The notes under the pieces were generated by a model that saw nothing but the letters and a program-made list of their open reading frames with translations, searched no databases and was not told where the DNA came from. The position numbers and the translations under genes were made by a program. From contig DEVL01000006.1 in assembly GCA_002363385.1 (NCBI GenBank), forward strand, positions 186,001 through 250,000: a stretch of DNA of 64,000 nucleotides. Direction: 5' to 3'. The DNA comes from Stenotrophomonas maltophilia. Its GTDB lineage: Bacteria > Pseudomonadota > Gammaproteobacteria > Xanthomonadales > Xanthomonadaceae. Positions 34,564 through 44,284 of this stretch are shown here, piece after piece (the stretch's first letter is position 1; each line of letters opens with the position of its first letter).

Positions 34564-34708
34564 GGTCGATGCAGGCTGCAGCGCGCCGTCTACCATGGGC
34601 CAAGGCACCCTGGGAGGGGGCCGCGAGCGCATTGCCGCGAGGCGGTGCGGACCTACAACGCGAGCAAAGGGGAGGGAGGCAACGGGCGCGAGCCGGTTCG
34701 CCACTTCG

Positions 34709-36910
34709 ATGCTGAAGATGATCTGCCTGACCGTTGCCCTCGGGGCAGCGATGGGGTCCACCGCCCGTGCGGCCGACCTGGATTTCGATGGCCGCCATGC
34801 GCGCGCCGAGACCGCCGCTGAAGGTGGCTACCGCCTGCATGCGCCGCAGGGCGAGGTGCGCGTCAGCGCGCAGCCGATGCACAGCGAGACCGGCAATGTG
34901 CTGTTCGATGCGCTGTTCGGGCTGGCCCAGCAGGAAATGGATGCCGACCGCGTGGACGCGATCCGCGACCCGGCCTTCAATCACGGTAAGCCCGTGGCCT
35001 GCGAGTGCTTCCAGACCGGCGAGCGCTGGCCCTATGTGTGGACGCGCGATGTGAGCTTCGCCGCCGATCTGGCGCTGTCGCGTCTGGACCCGGTGCGCAC
35101 ACGCCAGTCGCTGCAGTTCAAACTCTCCACGGCACGCGATGGGCATACGCGCGGTCTGTTCGTGGCGCAGGACACCGGCTCCGGTGGCAGCTGGCCGATC
35201 AGCAGCGACCGCGTGGTGTGGTTCCTGGCCGCACGTGGGCTGCTGGATGACGCGGCCTTTGCCGACCAGGTCTGGCAGGCACTGCAGGCCACCCTGGCGC
35301 AGGATCGCGAGGCGGTGTTCGATGCGCGGATCGGCCTGTATCGCGGCGAGACCTCGTTCCTGGATTGGCGCGAGCAGACCTACCCGGACTGGACCCGCGA
35401 GGATGTGCGCTTCATCGGCGAGTCCTTCGCGCTGTCCACCAACGTGCTGCATTACCAAGCGCTGCGGCTGGCCGAGCAGCTGGCCCGCCAGCGCGGCGAT
35501 GCGCGCGCCACCACGTACGGCCGGTGGGCCGATGCACTGGCCCGCCAGATCGACGCACGCTTCTGGCGCGAGGAGGCTGGTCAGTACATGAGCTACATCG
35601 GCGAGGCGGCCCACCCGGTGCCGTACGCCAAGTACGACCTGCTCGCGCTCTCGCTGGGCGTGCTGGCCGATGTGTTCCCGGCCGATCGCGCGCGGCGCGC
35701 GCTGGCGAATTACCCGGCCGTGGCCGGTGGCAGCCCGGTCGTCTGGCCGCAGGAAGCGCAGCAGCCGATCTACCACAACCGCGGCATCTGGCCGTTCGTC
35801 AGCGCTTACTCGCTGCGGGCAGCGCGCCGGTTGGATGATGCCCCGCGCATTGCCATGGAGATCGAATCGCTGATGCGCGGCACCGCGCTGGCCGGCTCCA
35901 ACATGGAAAACTACGAGATGCGCACGCTGGCCGTGCATGTCGATGAAGGCGCCCTCAGCGGCCCGGTGGTCAATTCGCCGCGGCAGCTGTGGTCGGTGGC
36001 CGGTTACCTCTCGATGGTGCTGGAGGGCGTGTTCGGCGTGGAAGACGACGGACGCATCGCGCCGAAGCTGCCGGTGTCCCTGGTGCCGACGCTGTTCGGT
36101 GCGCATGACCGCATCCGCTTGGACGACGGCAAACAGCAATACGTGCTGGTGCGGCCGAAGCAGCTTGCCGGCGAGCTGCTGGTGGCGGGTGACATCCAGC
36201 GCGACGGCAGCACCACCACGGTGCAGCTGGTGCCGTTGCGTGGTCCCGCGGCGACGCCATCACCGGCCATCCTGCGTCCTTCGACCGTCTTCGCCCCAGC
36301 CACCCCCGCCGCACCGGTGCCGCGCGAAACGAAGGCCGGCTGGCAGATCACGGTGCCCGCTGGGCACGTGCTGTGGCGCGACGGTCAGCAAGTGTCGCCC
36401 GTGCAGGGTGTCGCCACGCTGGCCAAGGACGGTATCAGTCACTGCCTGAGCCTGACCCGCCGCGAAGGCGTGCTGGAATCGCTGCACAGCCCGATGATCT
36501 GCGTCGGCCCGCAGCAGGTGCTCGCCGGTGCCACGCATTGGCAGTGGAGCGCACTGACGGCCGGGCGCTGGCGTGCACGGCTGCGCTACGACAACCCGAA
36601 CGGCCCGATCAACACCGGCGTGACCGCGGCGGTGAAGACGCTGGTGATGCAGTGCGAGGGTCAGCCAGATCAGCGCCGCCCCGTCGTGATGCCGCACAGT
36701 GTGGGCGAACAGGACTCCACTGCCGTAGTGTTCGAGGCGACGGCTGGGGCCTGCCGCTTTTTGCTGGAGGACGGTTTCAACATGAGCGCGCTGACCCATT
36801 TCGCGCAGTACAACGGCGGCAAGGGAGGCAGGGATGGCGTGCTCAACCAGGCCCGCGTGTCCGCGTTGACCCTGATGCCGGTAGCAGCCTCGCCGGAGCC
36901 GCGTCGATGA
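34709..36910 (+). CDS. Secreted six-hairpin glycosidase-like protein (possible glucoamylase type)
   Basis: 733 residues from the ATG at 34709, giving a signal peptide (MICLTVALGAAMGSTARA); no good ribosome site stands directly before it, so the start is less certain. Residues about 60-420 have the (alpha/alpha)6 pattern: WPYVWTRDVSFAADLALS, GGSWPISSDRVVW, YRGETSFLDWREQTYPDW and NRGIWPFVSAYSLRAA, and the EDVRFIGESFALSTNVLHYQ helix. The C-terminal 220 residues look like beta-sandwich, perhaps carbohydrate binding. It resembles the GH15/GH63 clan in plan but I cannot give a family number. Its stop overlaps the MFS gene start, making an operon with amylase. Confidence 0.78.
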   Translation: MLKMICLTVALGAAMGSTARAADLDFDGRHARAETAAEGGYRLHAPQGEVRVSAQPMHSETGNVLFDALFGLAQQEMDADRVDAIRDPAFNHGKPVACECFQTGERWPYVWTRDVSFAADLALSRLDPVRTRQSLQFKLSTARDGHTRGLFVAQDTGSGGSWPISSDRVVWFLAARGLLDDAAFADQVWQALQATLAQDREAVFDARIGLYRGETSFLDWREQTYPDWTREDVRFIGESFALSTNVLHYQALRLAEQLARQRGDARATTYGRWADALARQIDARFWREEAGQYMSYIGEAAHPVPYAKYDLLALSLGVLADVFPADRARRALANYPAVAGGSPVVWPQEAQQPIYHNRGIWPFVSAYSLRAARRLDDAPRIAMEIESLMRGTALAGSNMENYEMRTLAVHVDEGALSGPVVNSPRQLWSVAGYLSMVLEGVFGVEDDGRIAPKLPVSLVPTLFGAHDRIRLDDGKQQYVLVRPKQLAGELLVAGDIQRDGSTTTVQLVPLRGPAATPSPAILRPSTVFAPATPAAPVPRETKAGWQITVPAGHVLWRDGQQVSPVQGVATLAKDGISHCLSLTRREGVLESLHSPMICVGPQQVLAGATHWQWSALTAGRWRARLRYDNPNGPINTGVTAAVKTLVMQCEGQPDQRRPVVMPHSVGEQDSTAVVFEATAGACRFLLEDGFNMSALTHFAQYNGGKGGRDGVLNQARVSALTLMPVAASPEPRR

Positions 36911-38394
36911 GCCGTTCGCCCAAACCGACACTGTCGTTCTGGCAGATCTGGAACATGTGCTTCGGCTTCCTCGGCATCCAGTTCGGCTTTGCCCTGCAGA
37001 ACGCCAACGCCAGCCGCATCTTCGAGACCCTCGGCGCGCCGATGGACGCGGTGCCTGGGCTGTGGATCGCCGCGCCGCTGACCGGCCTGCTGGTGCAGCC
37101 GGTGATCGGCTACCTGTCCGACCGCACCTGGACGCGCTGGGGGCGCCGCCGACCGTTCTTCATGATCGGTGCGGTGCTGACCACGTTGGCTCTGCTGGTG
37201 ATGCCGAATTCGCCGACGCTGTGGATCGCCGCGGGCACGCTGTGGGTACTGGATGCCTCGATCAACGTGTCGATGGAGCCGTTCCGTGCGTTCGTCGGCG
37301 ATCAGCTGGCCCCACGGCAACGGCCGACCGGCTTTGCGATGCAGAGCTTCTTCATCGGCATCGGTGCGATCGTCGCCAGTTTCCTGCCCTTCATCCTGGC
37401 CCACTTTGGTGTGGCCAACACGGCGGCAGCGGGGCAGGTGCCCGATACCGTGCGCTACGCGTTCTACTTCGGCGCTGCGGTGCTGCTCGCGGCGATCACC
37501 TGGACCGTGGTCAGCACCCGGGAATACTCGCCGGCTGAGCTGGCCAGCTTCGATGATGCCGAGCCGTCCGCGGTGCACCAGAGTGCGCGCGTGGGCGGAC
37601 CGCCCCCGTGGGCACAGATCGGCGGCTGGGTAGCCGTGGGTATCGTACTGGCCGTGGCCATCGCCTCGCAGCAGGGCGACCGCATGCTGTATGTGCTGGC
37701 TGGCCTGTGCATCGCTTATGGCGTGCTGCTCGGTGTGGCGCGCTGTGTACCGGGGGCGAACATGCTGGCCACCATCGTCGACGACCTGCGTGCGATGCCG
37801 CGCACCATGCGTCGTCTGGCCTGGGTGCAGTTCTTCTCGTGGTTCGCGCTGTTCGCGATGTGGATCTACACCACCGCCGCGGTCGCGGGGACCCACTTCG
37901 GCTCCACCGATACTGCGTCGGCCGCCTACAACGAGGGGGCCAACTGGGTTGGCGTGCTGTTCGGTGCCTACAACGGCTTCGCGGCGCTTGCCGCGTTGCT
38001 GATCCCGGTGATGGTGCGCGCACTGGGCCTGCGCTGGAGCCACCTGGTCAATCTGTGGCTGGGTGGACTTGGGCTGATCTCGATGCTGTTCATCCGTGAT
38101 CCGCACTGGTTGCTGCTGTCGATGGTCGGCGTCGGTTTCGCCTGGGCCTCGATCCTGTCGCTGCCGTATGCGCTGCTGTCCGACAGCGTGCCGGCGGCCA
38201 AGATGGGCATCTACATGGGCCTGTTCAATTTCTTCATCGTAATTCCGCAGCTGGTCGCGGCCAGTGCGCTCGGGTTCCTGCTGCGCACCTGGCTGGGTGG
38301 TGATCCGATGCATGTGCTTGCGCTCGGTGGCGGCAGCCTGCTGCTGGCCGGCCTGTGCGTGCTGTATGTGCCATCTCAACAGGAGGTTGTCTGA
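36907..38394 (+). CDS. MFS sugar symporter (GPH/SLC45-like, maltose/maltodextrin)
   Basis: 495 residues with about 12 membrane segments and no signal peptide. The motif GYLSDRTWTRWGRRRPFFMIGA between segments 2 and 3 is the MFS loop, and the N-terminus SFWQIWNMCFGFLGIQFGFALQNANASRIF is typical of the sucrose/maltose symporter-like MFS proteins of Xanthomonads. Start and stop overlap the flanking genes (ATGA and TGATG). Standing between two periplasmic glucanases, it most likely imports maltose or short maltodextrins for the cytoplasmic alpha-glucosidase. Confidence 0.9.
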   Translation: MSRSPKPTLSFWQIWNMCFGFLGIQFGFALQNANASRIFETLGAPMDAVPGLWIAAPLTGLLVQPVIGYLSDRTWTRWGRRRPFFMIGAVLTTLALLVMPNSPTLWIAAGTLWVLDASINVSMEPFRAFVGDQLAPRQRPTGFAMQSFFIGIGAIVASFLPFILAHFGVANTAAAGQVPDTVRYAFYFGAAVLLAAITWTVVSTREYSPAELASFDDAEPSAVHQSARVGGPPPWAQIGGWVAVGIVLAVAIASQQGDRMLYVLAGLCIAYGVLLGVARCVPGANMLATIVDDLRAMPRTMRRLAWVQFFSWFALFAMWIYTTAAVAGTHFGSTDTASAAYNEGANWVGVLFGAYNGFAALAALLIPVMVRALGLRWSHLVNLWLGGLGLISMLFIRDPHWLLLSMVGVGFAWASILSLPYALLSDSVPAAKMGIYMGLFNFFIVIPQLVAASALGFLLRTWLGGDPMHVLALGGGSLLLAGLCVLYVPSQQEVV

Positions 38395-40115
38395 TGTCCC
38401 GGTATTCGTCGTTGTCGCTGGCCCTGTCATTTGCGCTGACCGCCAGCCCCGCCCTGGCCGTCGAGCGCCCGGACTATGTCGGCACGCGTGAGCCGTTCGC
38501 CAGTCAGGCGGTCTACTTTGTGGTCACCGATCGCTTCGTCAACGGTGACCCGTCCAACGACCACCGCGACCAGGGCGGCGCACATCCCACCTTCGACATC
38601 CCGGTGCCCTGCCCGGACAAGGTGGACGGCAACATCGGCTACCTCGGCGGTGACTTCAAGGGCGTGCTCGATAACGCTGACTACATCCGCAACCTCGGCT
38701 TCGGCGCGGTGTGGATCACCCCGATCATCGACAACCCGGACCAGGCATTCACCGGCAGCAAGCCGATCAGCTGCACCAGTACGCTCACCGACCGCGGCAA
38801 GACCGGCTACCACGGATACTGGGGCGTCAACTTCTACACGCTCGATGAGCATCTGCCGAGCAAGGACCTGGACTTCGCCGCGTTCACCCGCGGCCTTCAC
38901 GCTGCCGATCTGAAGGTGGTGCTGGATATCGTCGGCAACCATGGCTCGCCCGCGTGGACGATGCCGGTGGCGCAGCCGCAGTTCGGCCAGATCTTCGACA
39001 AGGACGGCCGGTTGATCGCCGATCACCAGAACCTGCCGCCGCAGCAGTTGGATCCGGTCCATAACCCGCTGCACGCGTTCTACAACAATATCGGCCCCGT
39101 CGACGGCAAGCACGGCTCGATCTTCGACGGCAACCTGGCCGAGCTGTCCGACTTCAACGAGCACAACCCGGCGGTGATGGATTACCTGGTCGGCGCCTAC
39201 CTGCAGTGGACCGCGCAGGGCGTGGATGCGTTGCGCATCGACACCATCGGCTGGCTGCCGCACCCGTGGTGGCATGCCTTCGTCAATCGCATCCGCGCCG
39301 AGCATCCCGGCATGTTCATGTTCGGCGAGGCATTCGACTACGACGCGGGCAAGATCGCCGAGCACACCTGGCCGGCCAACGCGAACGTCAGCGTGTTGGA
39401 TTTCCCGCTGCGTGGCGCATTGTCGTCCGTGTTCGGCAAAGAACAGAAAGGCTTTGAGACCCTGGCCGAACCGCTGCATCTGCTCGACGGGCCGTATGCG
39501 AATCCGTACGAACTGATGAGCTTCTACGACAACCACGACATGGCCCGGCTGGATGCGAGTGATGCAGGGTTCATCGACGCCCACAACTGGTTGTTCACCG
39601 CGCGCGGCATTCCGGTGATCTATTACGGCTCGGAAACCGGCTTCATGCGCAGCCGCGCCGAGCATGCCGGCAACCGCGCCTACTTCGGCCAGGAGCGCGT
39701 CAACGACGCGCCGAGCAGCCCGATCTTCGCGCCGCTGCAGCGCATCGCCAGACTGCGTGAGGCCACACCGGCCCTGCAGCGCGGCCTGCAGGTCAATGAG
39801 CGGCTGCAGGGCGATGAAGCGGTGTTCTTCCGCGTGCTGCAGCACGGCGATACCGCCCAGACCGCGCTGGTGCTGCTCAACAAGGGCGACACCGCCCGCA
39901 CCCTTGAGGTGCGCCGCTATCTGCAGGCCGGCACCTGGCGCGACGCGCTGGGCGGTGCCAGCCAGACGGTCAAGGGATCACTGAAGGCCGAGGTGCCTGC
40001 GCATGGTGTGCGCGTGTTCGTGCTGGATGCGCAGGTCGACCAGGCCGCGCTGCAGGTCCGGTTGAAGGCGGCGGTCGACGATCAGCAGGCCCGCACCAAG
40101 CGCCTGGCGAAGTAG
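38394..40115 (+). CDS. Periplasmic GH13 alpha-amylase-family enzyme
   Basis: 573 residues starting one base inside the MFS stop, with AGGAGG upstream. Signal peptide about 1-22 (LTASPALA). The GH13 catalytic residues are D283 (ALRIDTIGW), E312 (FMFGEAFD) and D382 (YDNHDMAR); the second conserved region is DIVGNHGSP. The barrel start (ASQAVYFVVTDRFVNGDPSNDH) is like bacterial alpha-amylases and CGTases, without the extra C-terminal CGTase domains. It should cut maltodextrins in the periplasm before uptake. Last gene of the six-hairpin/MFS/amylase operon. Confidence 0.92.
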   Translation: MSRYSSLSLALSFALTASPALAVERPDYVGTREPFASQAVYFVVTDRFVNGDPSNDHRDQGGAHPTFDIPVPCPDKVDGNIGYLGGDFKGVLDNADYIRNLGFGAVWITPIIDNPDQAFTGSKPISCTSTLTDRGKTGYHGYWGVNFYTLDEHLPSKDLDFAAFTRGLHAADLKVVLDIVGNHGSPAWTMPVAQPQFGQIFDKDGRLIADHQNLPPQQLDPVHNPLHAFYNNIGPVDGKHGSIFDGNLAELSDFNEHNPAVMDYLVGAYLQWTAQGVDALRIDTIGWLPHPWWHAFVNRIRAEHPGMFMFGEAFDYDAGKIAEHTWPANANVSVLDFPLRGALSSVFGKEQKGFETLAEPLHLLDGPYANPYELMSFYDNHDMARLDASDAGFIDAHNWLFTARGIPVIYYGSETGFMRSRAEHAGNRAYFGQERVNDAPSSPIFAPLQRIARLREATPALQRGLQVNERLQGDEAVFFRVLQHGDTAQTALVLLNKGDTARTLEVRRYLQAGTWRDALGGASQTVKGSLKAEVPAHGVRVFVLDAQVDQAALQVRLKAAVDDQQARTKRLAK

Positions 40116-40209
40116 CCGGATGATGCCGGGTCTGCCGTTCGCGGTGGGCCGGGCATGACAGCCAGGCCGTGACTCGCCCCTGTTCCTGATCGGCGTCCTA
40201 ACCCAGCCT

Positions 40210-40231
40210 GTAGTGCCGGCCGCTGGCCGGC
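40210..40231. repeat. SMAG-type REP element
   Basis: GTAGTGCCGGCCGCTGGCCG(GC), identical in its first 22 nt to the element at 32300, in the gap after the amylase gene. Confidence 0.75.
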
Positions 40232-40284
40232 TCCCGACACCCCCGGCGGTACACTAGCAGCCCCCACCCATACCCCCGCATTCC

Positions 40285-40677
40285 ATGAACGATGCCGCCC
40301 CCCAGACCCCGATCGAAACGCTGCTCAAGACGGCGATGGACGGCCAGTTGCCGATCGGCCTGTTCATGAAAGCCTTCGTCGCGTCTGAAGTGGTGCTGCT
40401 CACCGGCAGCCTGGTAACGCCGGATGGCAGCGGTTTCGATCCGCTGCTGTTCGACAAGCAGGGCGTGTTGCACGTGTCGGTGTTCACCGATATGAGCCGC
40501 CTCGGTTTCCACAGCCAGCAGGCCCCGCACACCATCCGCATGCTGATGCTGGAGGTGCTCAAGCGCATCCCCGGCGGCTACGGGGTGGTGATCAACCCGG
40601 GTACGTCGCTGGGCTTTGAGATATCGCCGTCCGGCGTCGGCGAAATCCTCAAGGACTTCGCCGACGGCCCGCGCTGA
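40285..40677 (+). CDS. SseB-family protein
   Basis: 130 residues, cytosolic. The pattern of the SseB N-terminal domain is present: TPIETLLKTAMDGQLPIGLFMKAFVASEVVLLTGS, then PLLFDKQGVLHVSVFTDMSRLG, then GYGVVINPGTSLGFEISPSGV. In enterobacteria SseB is linked to rhodanese-like enhancement of serine sensitivity; the biochemical role is not settled. It stands alone and is convergent with the M1 peptidase fusion. Confidence 0.8.
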   Translation: MNDAAPQTPIETLLKTAMDGQLPIGLFMKAFVASEVVLLTGSLVTPDGSGFDPLLFDKQGVLHVSVFTDMSRLGFHSQQAPHTIRMLMLEVLKRIPGGYGVVINPGTSLGFEISPSGVGEILKDFADGPR

Positions 40678-40686
40678 CGCTGCACC

Positions 40687-43600
40687 TTACGGCAGCGTCA
40701 CCTTCCGCCGGTTGTCCGACGACACCCGATCGATCAACTTGTTGTACGGATCGAAGCCCGCTTCCTCCGGCTTTCCCTCCACTGTCACCGTGATGGACGG
40801 GTTGGCCTCGGTGATGTGGTGGCGCTGCAGGTACAGCACCTTCTGATCGCGCTCTTTGCCCGACGGCGCATTGGCGAACACGCCCACTTCGATCCAGTCG
40901 TCCATCGCGCCGGCGGTCTCCCTGCCATCGCCGTCGGCGAAGCGCTTCTCGGCATGCAACGTCAGCGTGACGTCGTACTTGCCATCGGTACGCTTCCGCG
41001 CGGTCGCGCCCAGCACGCGGTTGTCGTAGAAACTGATCTTCTCGAAGAGATCGGTCACCAGTTGCTGGCGGTCGGCCGGCGTTTCGGCACGGATGTAGGC
41101 GAGCAGTTCGGTGGAGGTGGTGTAGGGCGGTTGCTGGAAGCCCTTGTCCTGCAGGTAGCGCTTGAGGGCGCGATTGAGGGCGGCTTCGCCGATCTCCTCA
41201 CGCAGGCGATAAAACGCCAGTGAGCCCTTTTCGTAGTGGATGTACTGCTGGTTCTCCACCCGCGCCAGCGGCAGTTCCTCGATGCCTTCGCTGCCGCGCC
41301 CGGCGAGGTAACCATCCAGTTCCGTCTTCAGGAACTGACGCATGTGCTGGCGCCCGTACTCCTTCTCCATCACCATCAGTGCCGAGTACTGCGACAGCGA
41401 CTCGGACAGCATCGTCGCGCCCTGCACGTTGGCGCCGATCACCTGGTGCGCCCACCACTGGTGCGCGATCTCATGGGCGGTGACATAGAACACGTAGTCC
41501 ACCTTGTCCGGATCGCGCAGGTCGGCGATGAAGCCGATCGACTCGGAGTAGGGGATGGTGTTGGCGAAGGATTGCGCGAAGCTCTGGTAGCCCGGGAACT
41601 CGATGATGCGCACCTGGCGATGCTGATAGGGGGTGAAGTTGGCTTCGTAATAGGCCAACGACTTCTGCACCGCCTCGATCATGCGGTCCACGTTGTAGCC
41701 ATGCTGCGCGTCGTAGTAGACCTCGACCGGGATGCCGTTGTAGGTCGCGCGCTTCACCTCCCAGCGTGCCGACAGGTACGCGTAGAAGTTCAGCATCGGG
41801 CGGTCCATCACGTAGCTGAAGCAGCGCCGGCCGTTGACGGTCTTCTCCTGCTTCAGGTAGCCCGGTGCGAGCGCGATCTGGTCCGGCGCGGTGCAGATCG
41901 TACTGCGGAAGGCGAGCCAGTCGGCGTCATCGGTGACGTAAGTGTTGGCGCGGGCCGCTTGGTCTTCCAGCTTGGGCATCCGTGTCGGCTCGCCCAGCCC
42001 GCGCTTGCGGCGTTCGTTGCGATCGGTGATCTGCACACTCTGGTCGTAACCGAAGGAGGGCAGCATGCTGCTGTTGAAGAAGCTGCCGTTGTCCACCAGA
42101 TTGGTCGGGGCCTGATCGGCGGTGATGCCATTGGGCTGCTGGCGGATCCGGAAGTGGATGTGCCGTTCCTCGCCGGGCTGCAGTGGCGTGTCCAACCGGT
42201 AGATGCGGTAGCCCAGATCGACATCATGCAGGGACAGGGTTGCGCCACCCAGGTCGACCAGCGTGAGCTGCGAGTCGTCGTTGATGGAGATGTGCATCTG
42301 ATCGATGGGCGCGGTGTGGGTATTGCGCACGGTCCAGTACGCATCGATCACCATCGACTGGGTTTCCGGATGCAGGTCGATCCGGTTGTCCACCGCCACG
42401 ATGCGCGGCTGCGGCAGGCCGCGGTAGCGCGACAACTCACGCTCGTAGCGGGCCTGCAGGTCCAGCTGCTGGTCCGGCGAGCGGAATTCGTTGCGGAGGT
42501 TCGTGCTCCAATACAGCCATCCACCCACCCCGATGAAGGCCAGCGTGGCCACCACTGCACCGAGTCCAGTCGGGCCGCGCAGGCGGCGGGCGGCCAGCAC
42601 CAGCCGCTGACGCGCACCATTGCCGACGCCGCGCACCCAGAAGGCCGAGGCGACGCACAACAGGGCCAGCAGAAACAGCGCCCAATACCCCTGGAACGCC
42701 AGCTGCCCGGGCAGGAAGTGACCGTAGCCGTTCATGTCCGAGTACGGCGCGATCGGCCAACTGCCGAAGTTGTAGAGGTTCTGGGTGTAATCGAGCATGC
42801 CCAGCACGGCCTGGCCGATCATCACTAGGATCAGCAGTGCGTAGCCGACGAACTTGTTGTTGGTCAGCACCTGCAGCACCAGCGCCAGCCCACCCATCAG
42901 CAGATAGACCACCGAATCCAGCGCGAGCATCTTCAGATACACCAGCGGCTCGATGTGGGTGTAGCCCTTGGCCAGCTGCACGCCGATCGCGGCCAGCGCA
43001 CCGATGGCCTGGAAGCAGGCGATCACCGCCACCAGCGTGGCGAACTTGGCCAGCAGCGGCACCCAGTTGGGCACCGGCATGGCATCGGTGACGTCACTGA
43101 TGCGTGCGGTGCGTTCCTTCCACACCAGCTCGCCGGCGAAGAACAGCACGATGATGATCAGCAGCCAGCTGTAGGCGCCCTGCAGGGCGGTCAGCATTTC
43201 CGAGGTGACCGGCCAGATCGGTGTGCCGTACAGGGTCTGGCGGAACAGTGCGCCAGGCAGGAAGTTGCACAGCCCCAGTACCAGCAACACCAGGAAAGGC
43301 ACACTGCGCAGCACGCCAGCCGTATCGAAACGAACCTGATGCAGGAACTGGCGCCAGGCGGTGACGACACCGCTGCCGGGCACCACGCGTGGCACGGTTA
43401 CCTGGGCCGGACGCAGCGAAGGCGTGGTCGCTGCGGCGGCGGCTTTACGGCCCCAGCGACGACCGGCACTGCCGCTGCGCTCGGTGCGGAACAAGGCGAA
43501 CGTCGCGGCGAACAGCACTGCCGCTACACCCAGCCATAGCGCACGGTTGGCCAGCAGCTGCCCAGCGACGGCGGGCAGGCCGGTGTTGCGCTCGGCCACC

Positions 43601-44271
43601 GACCAGTAGCGGATGGTCCGCGACAACGCGCGCAGGCCGAGCGGCTCGCTCAGCACCGCAATCCAGGTGTTGTCGATGTCGCGGAGCAGCGCCGCGCTGA
43701 CGCCGTACAGCACGAAGTAGGCGATCACGCCGATGTAGACCCACAGGATCGAGCGCGTGGTCGCCGCCAGCAAGGCCAGCAGGGCCGTGGTGAAGATCAG
43801 GTTCGGAATCACGATGACGCCGAATGCCCAGACATAGCTGTACAGCGAGACCGGGCCCATGCGGGCCGGATCGACCCAGGGCATGAACGGCCCCAGCGCC
43901 ATGCCGGCGGCGATGATGACGTACACCAGCAGCCCGCTGACCAGGGCGGCGCCGATGCGCCCGGCCAGGTAATCGCGGCGTTTGATCGGGCTGGCGAAGA
44001 TCAATTCGGCGGTGCCCAGATCGAAGTCGCGCAGCAGCGCATTGCTGACAAACAGCGTGGACACCAGCATGCCGAGCAGGGTGAAGATGCCCAGCATCGA
44101 AGCGATCACGGTCGGTGCATTGCTGTACACGTTGCCGGTGCCACCACCGATCTGTATCGCCTCGGAGGACGCGGCACCAAAGGCCATCAGGGCGAACAGG
44201 CCCGCCATCAGCCACAGCAGCGGGGAGCGGAGCTGCTCGCGCAGCTCGAAACGGAAGAAGGCAGCGATCAT
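40687..44271 (-). CDS. ABC-2 type permease fused to an M1-family aminopeptidase
   Basis: 1194 residues. Roughly the first 560 hold 12 or so membrane segments in two ABC-2-permease-like blocks (FFRFELREQLRSPLLWLMAGLFALMAFG... and FLHQVRFDTAGVLRSVPFLVLLVLGL...). The rest is an M1 peptidase with the zinc motif HEIAHQWW (933-940) and the downstream glutamate in LSESLSQYSALMVMEKEYG; the exopeptidase GAMEN-type motif is replaced here (FANTIPYSESIGFI). The peptidase should lie on the outer face of the inner membrane. The adjacent ABC ATPase ends 13 nt upstream, and a sigma factor starts the operon. Substrates are unknown. Confidence 0.9.
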   Translation of the reverse strand: MIAAFFRFELREQLRSPLLWLMAGLFALMAFGAASSEAIQIGGGTGNVYSNAPTVIASMLGIFTLLGMLVSTLFVSNALLRDFDLGTAELIFASPIKRRDYLAGRIGAALVSGLLVYVIIAAGMALGPFMPWVDPARMGPVSLYSYVWAFGVIVIPNLIFTTALLALLAATTRSILWVYIGVIAYFVLYGVSAALLRDIDNTWIAVLSEPLGLRALSRTIRYWSVAERNTGLPAVAGQLLANRALWLGVAAVLFAATFALFRTERSGSAGRRWGRKAAAAATTPSLRPAQVTVPRVVPGSGVVTAWRQFLHQVRFDTAGVLRSVPFLVLLVLGLCNFLPGALFRQTLYGTPIWPVTSEMLTALQGAYSWLLIIIVLFFAGELVWKERTARISDVTDAMPVPNWVPLLAKFATLVAVIACFQAIGALAAIGVQLAKGYTHIEPLVYLKMLALDSVVYLLMGGLALVLQVLTNNKFVGYALLILVMIGQAVLGMLDYTQNLYNFGSWPIAPYSDMNGYGHFLPGQLAFQGYWALFLLALLCVASAFWVRGVGNGARQRLVLAARRLRGPTGLGAVVATLAFIGVGGWLYWSTNLRNEFRSPDQQLDLQARYERELSRYRGLPQPRIVAVDNRIDLHPETQSMVIDAYWTVRNTHTAPIDQMHISINDDSQLTLVDLGGATLSLHDVDLGYRIYRLDTPLQPGEERHIHFRIRQQPNGITADQAPTNLVDNGSFFNSSMLPSFGYDQSVQITDRNERRKRGLGEPTRMPKLEDQAARANTYVTDDADWLAFRSTICTAPDQIALAPGYLKQEKTVNGRRCFSYVMDRPMLNFYAYLSARWEVKRATYNGIPVEVYYDAQHGYNVDRMIEAVQKSLAYYEANFTPYQHRQVRIIEFPGYQSFAQSFANTIPYSESIGFIADLRDPDKVDYVFYVTAHEIAHQWWAHQVIGANVQGATMLSESLSQYSALMVMEKEYGRQHMRQFLKTELDGYLAGRGSEGIEELPLARVENQQYIHYEKGSLAFYRLREEIGEAALNRALKRYLQDKGFQQPPYTTSTELLAYIRAETPADRQQLVTDLFEKISFYDNRVLGATARKRTDGKYDVTLTLHAEKRFADGDGRETAGAMDDWIEVGVFANAPSGKERDQKVLYLQRHHITEANPSITVTVEGKPEEAGFDPYNKLIDRVSSDNRRKVTLP

Positions 44272-44284
44272 GGGCGGGCTCCGG

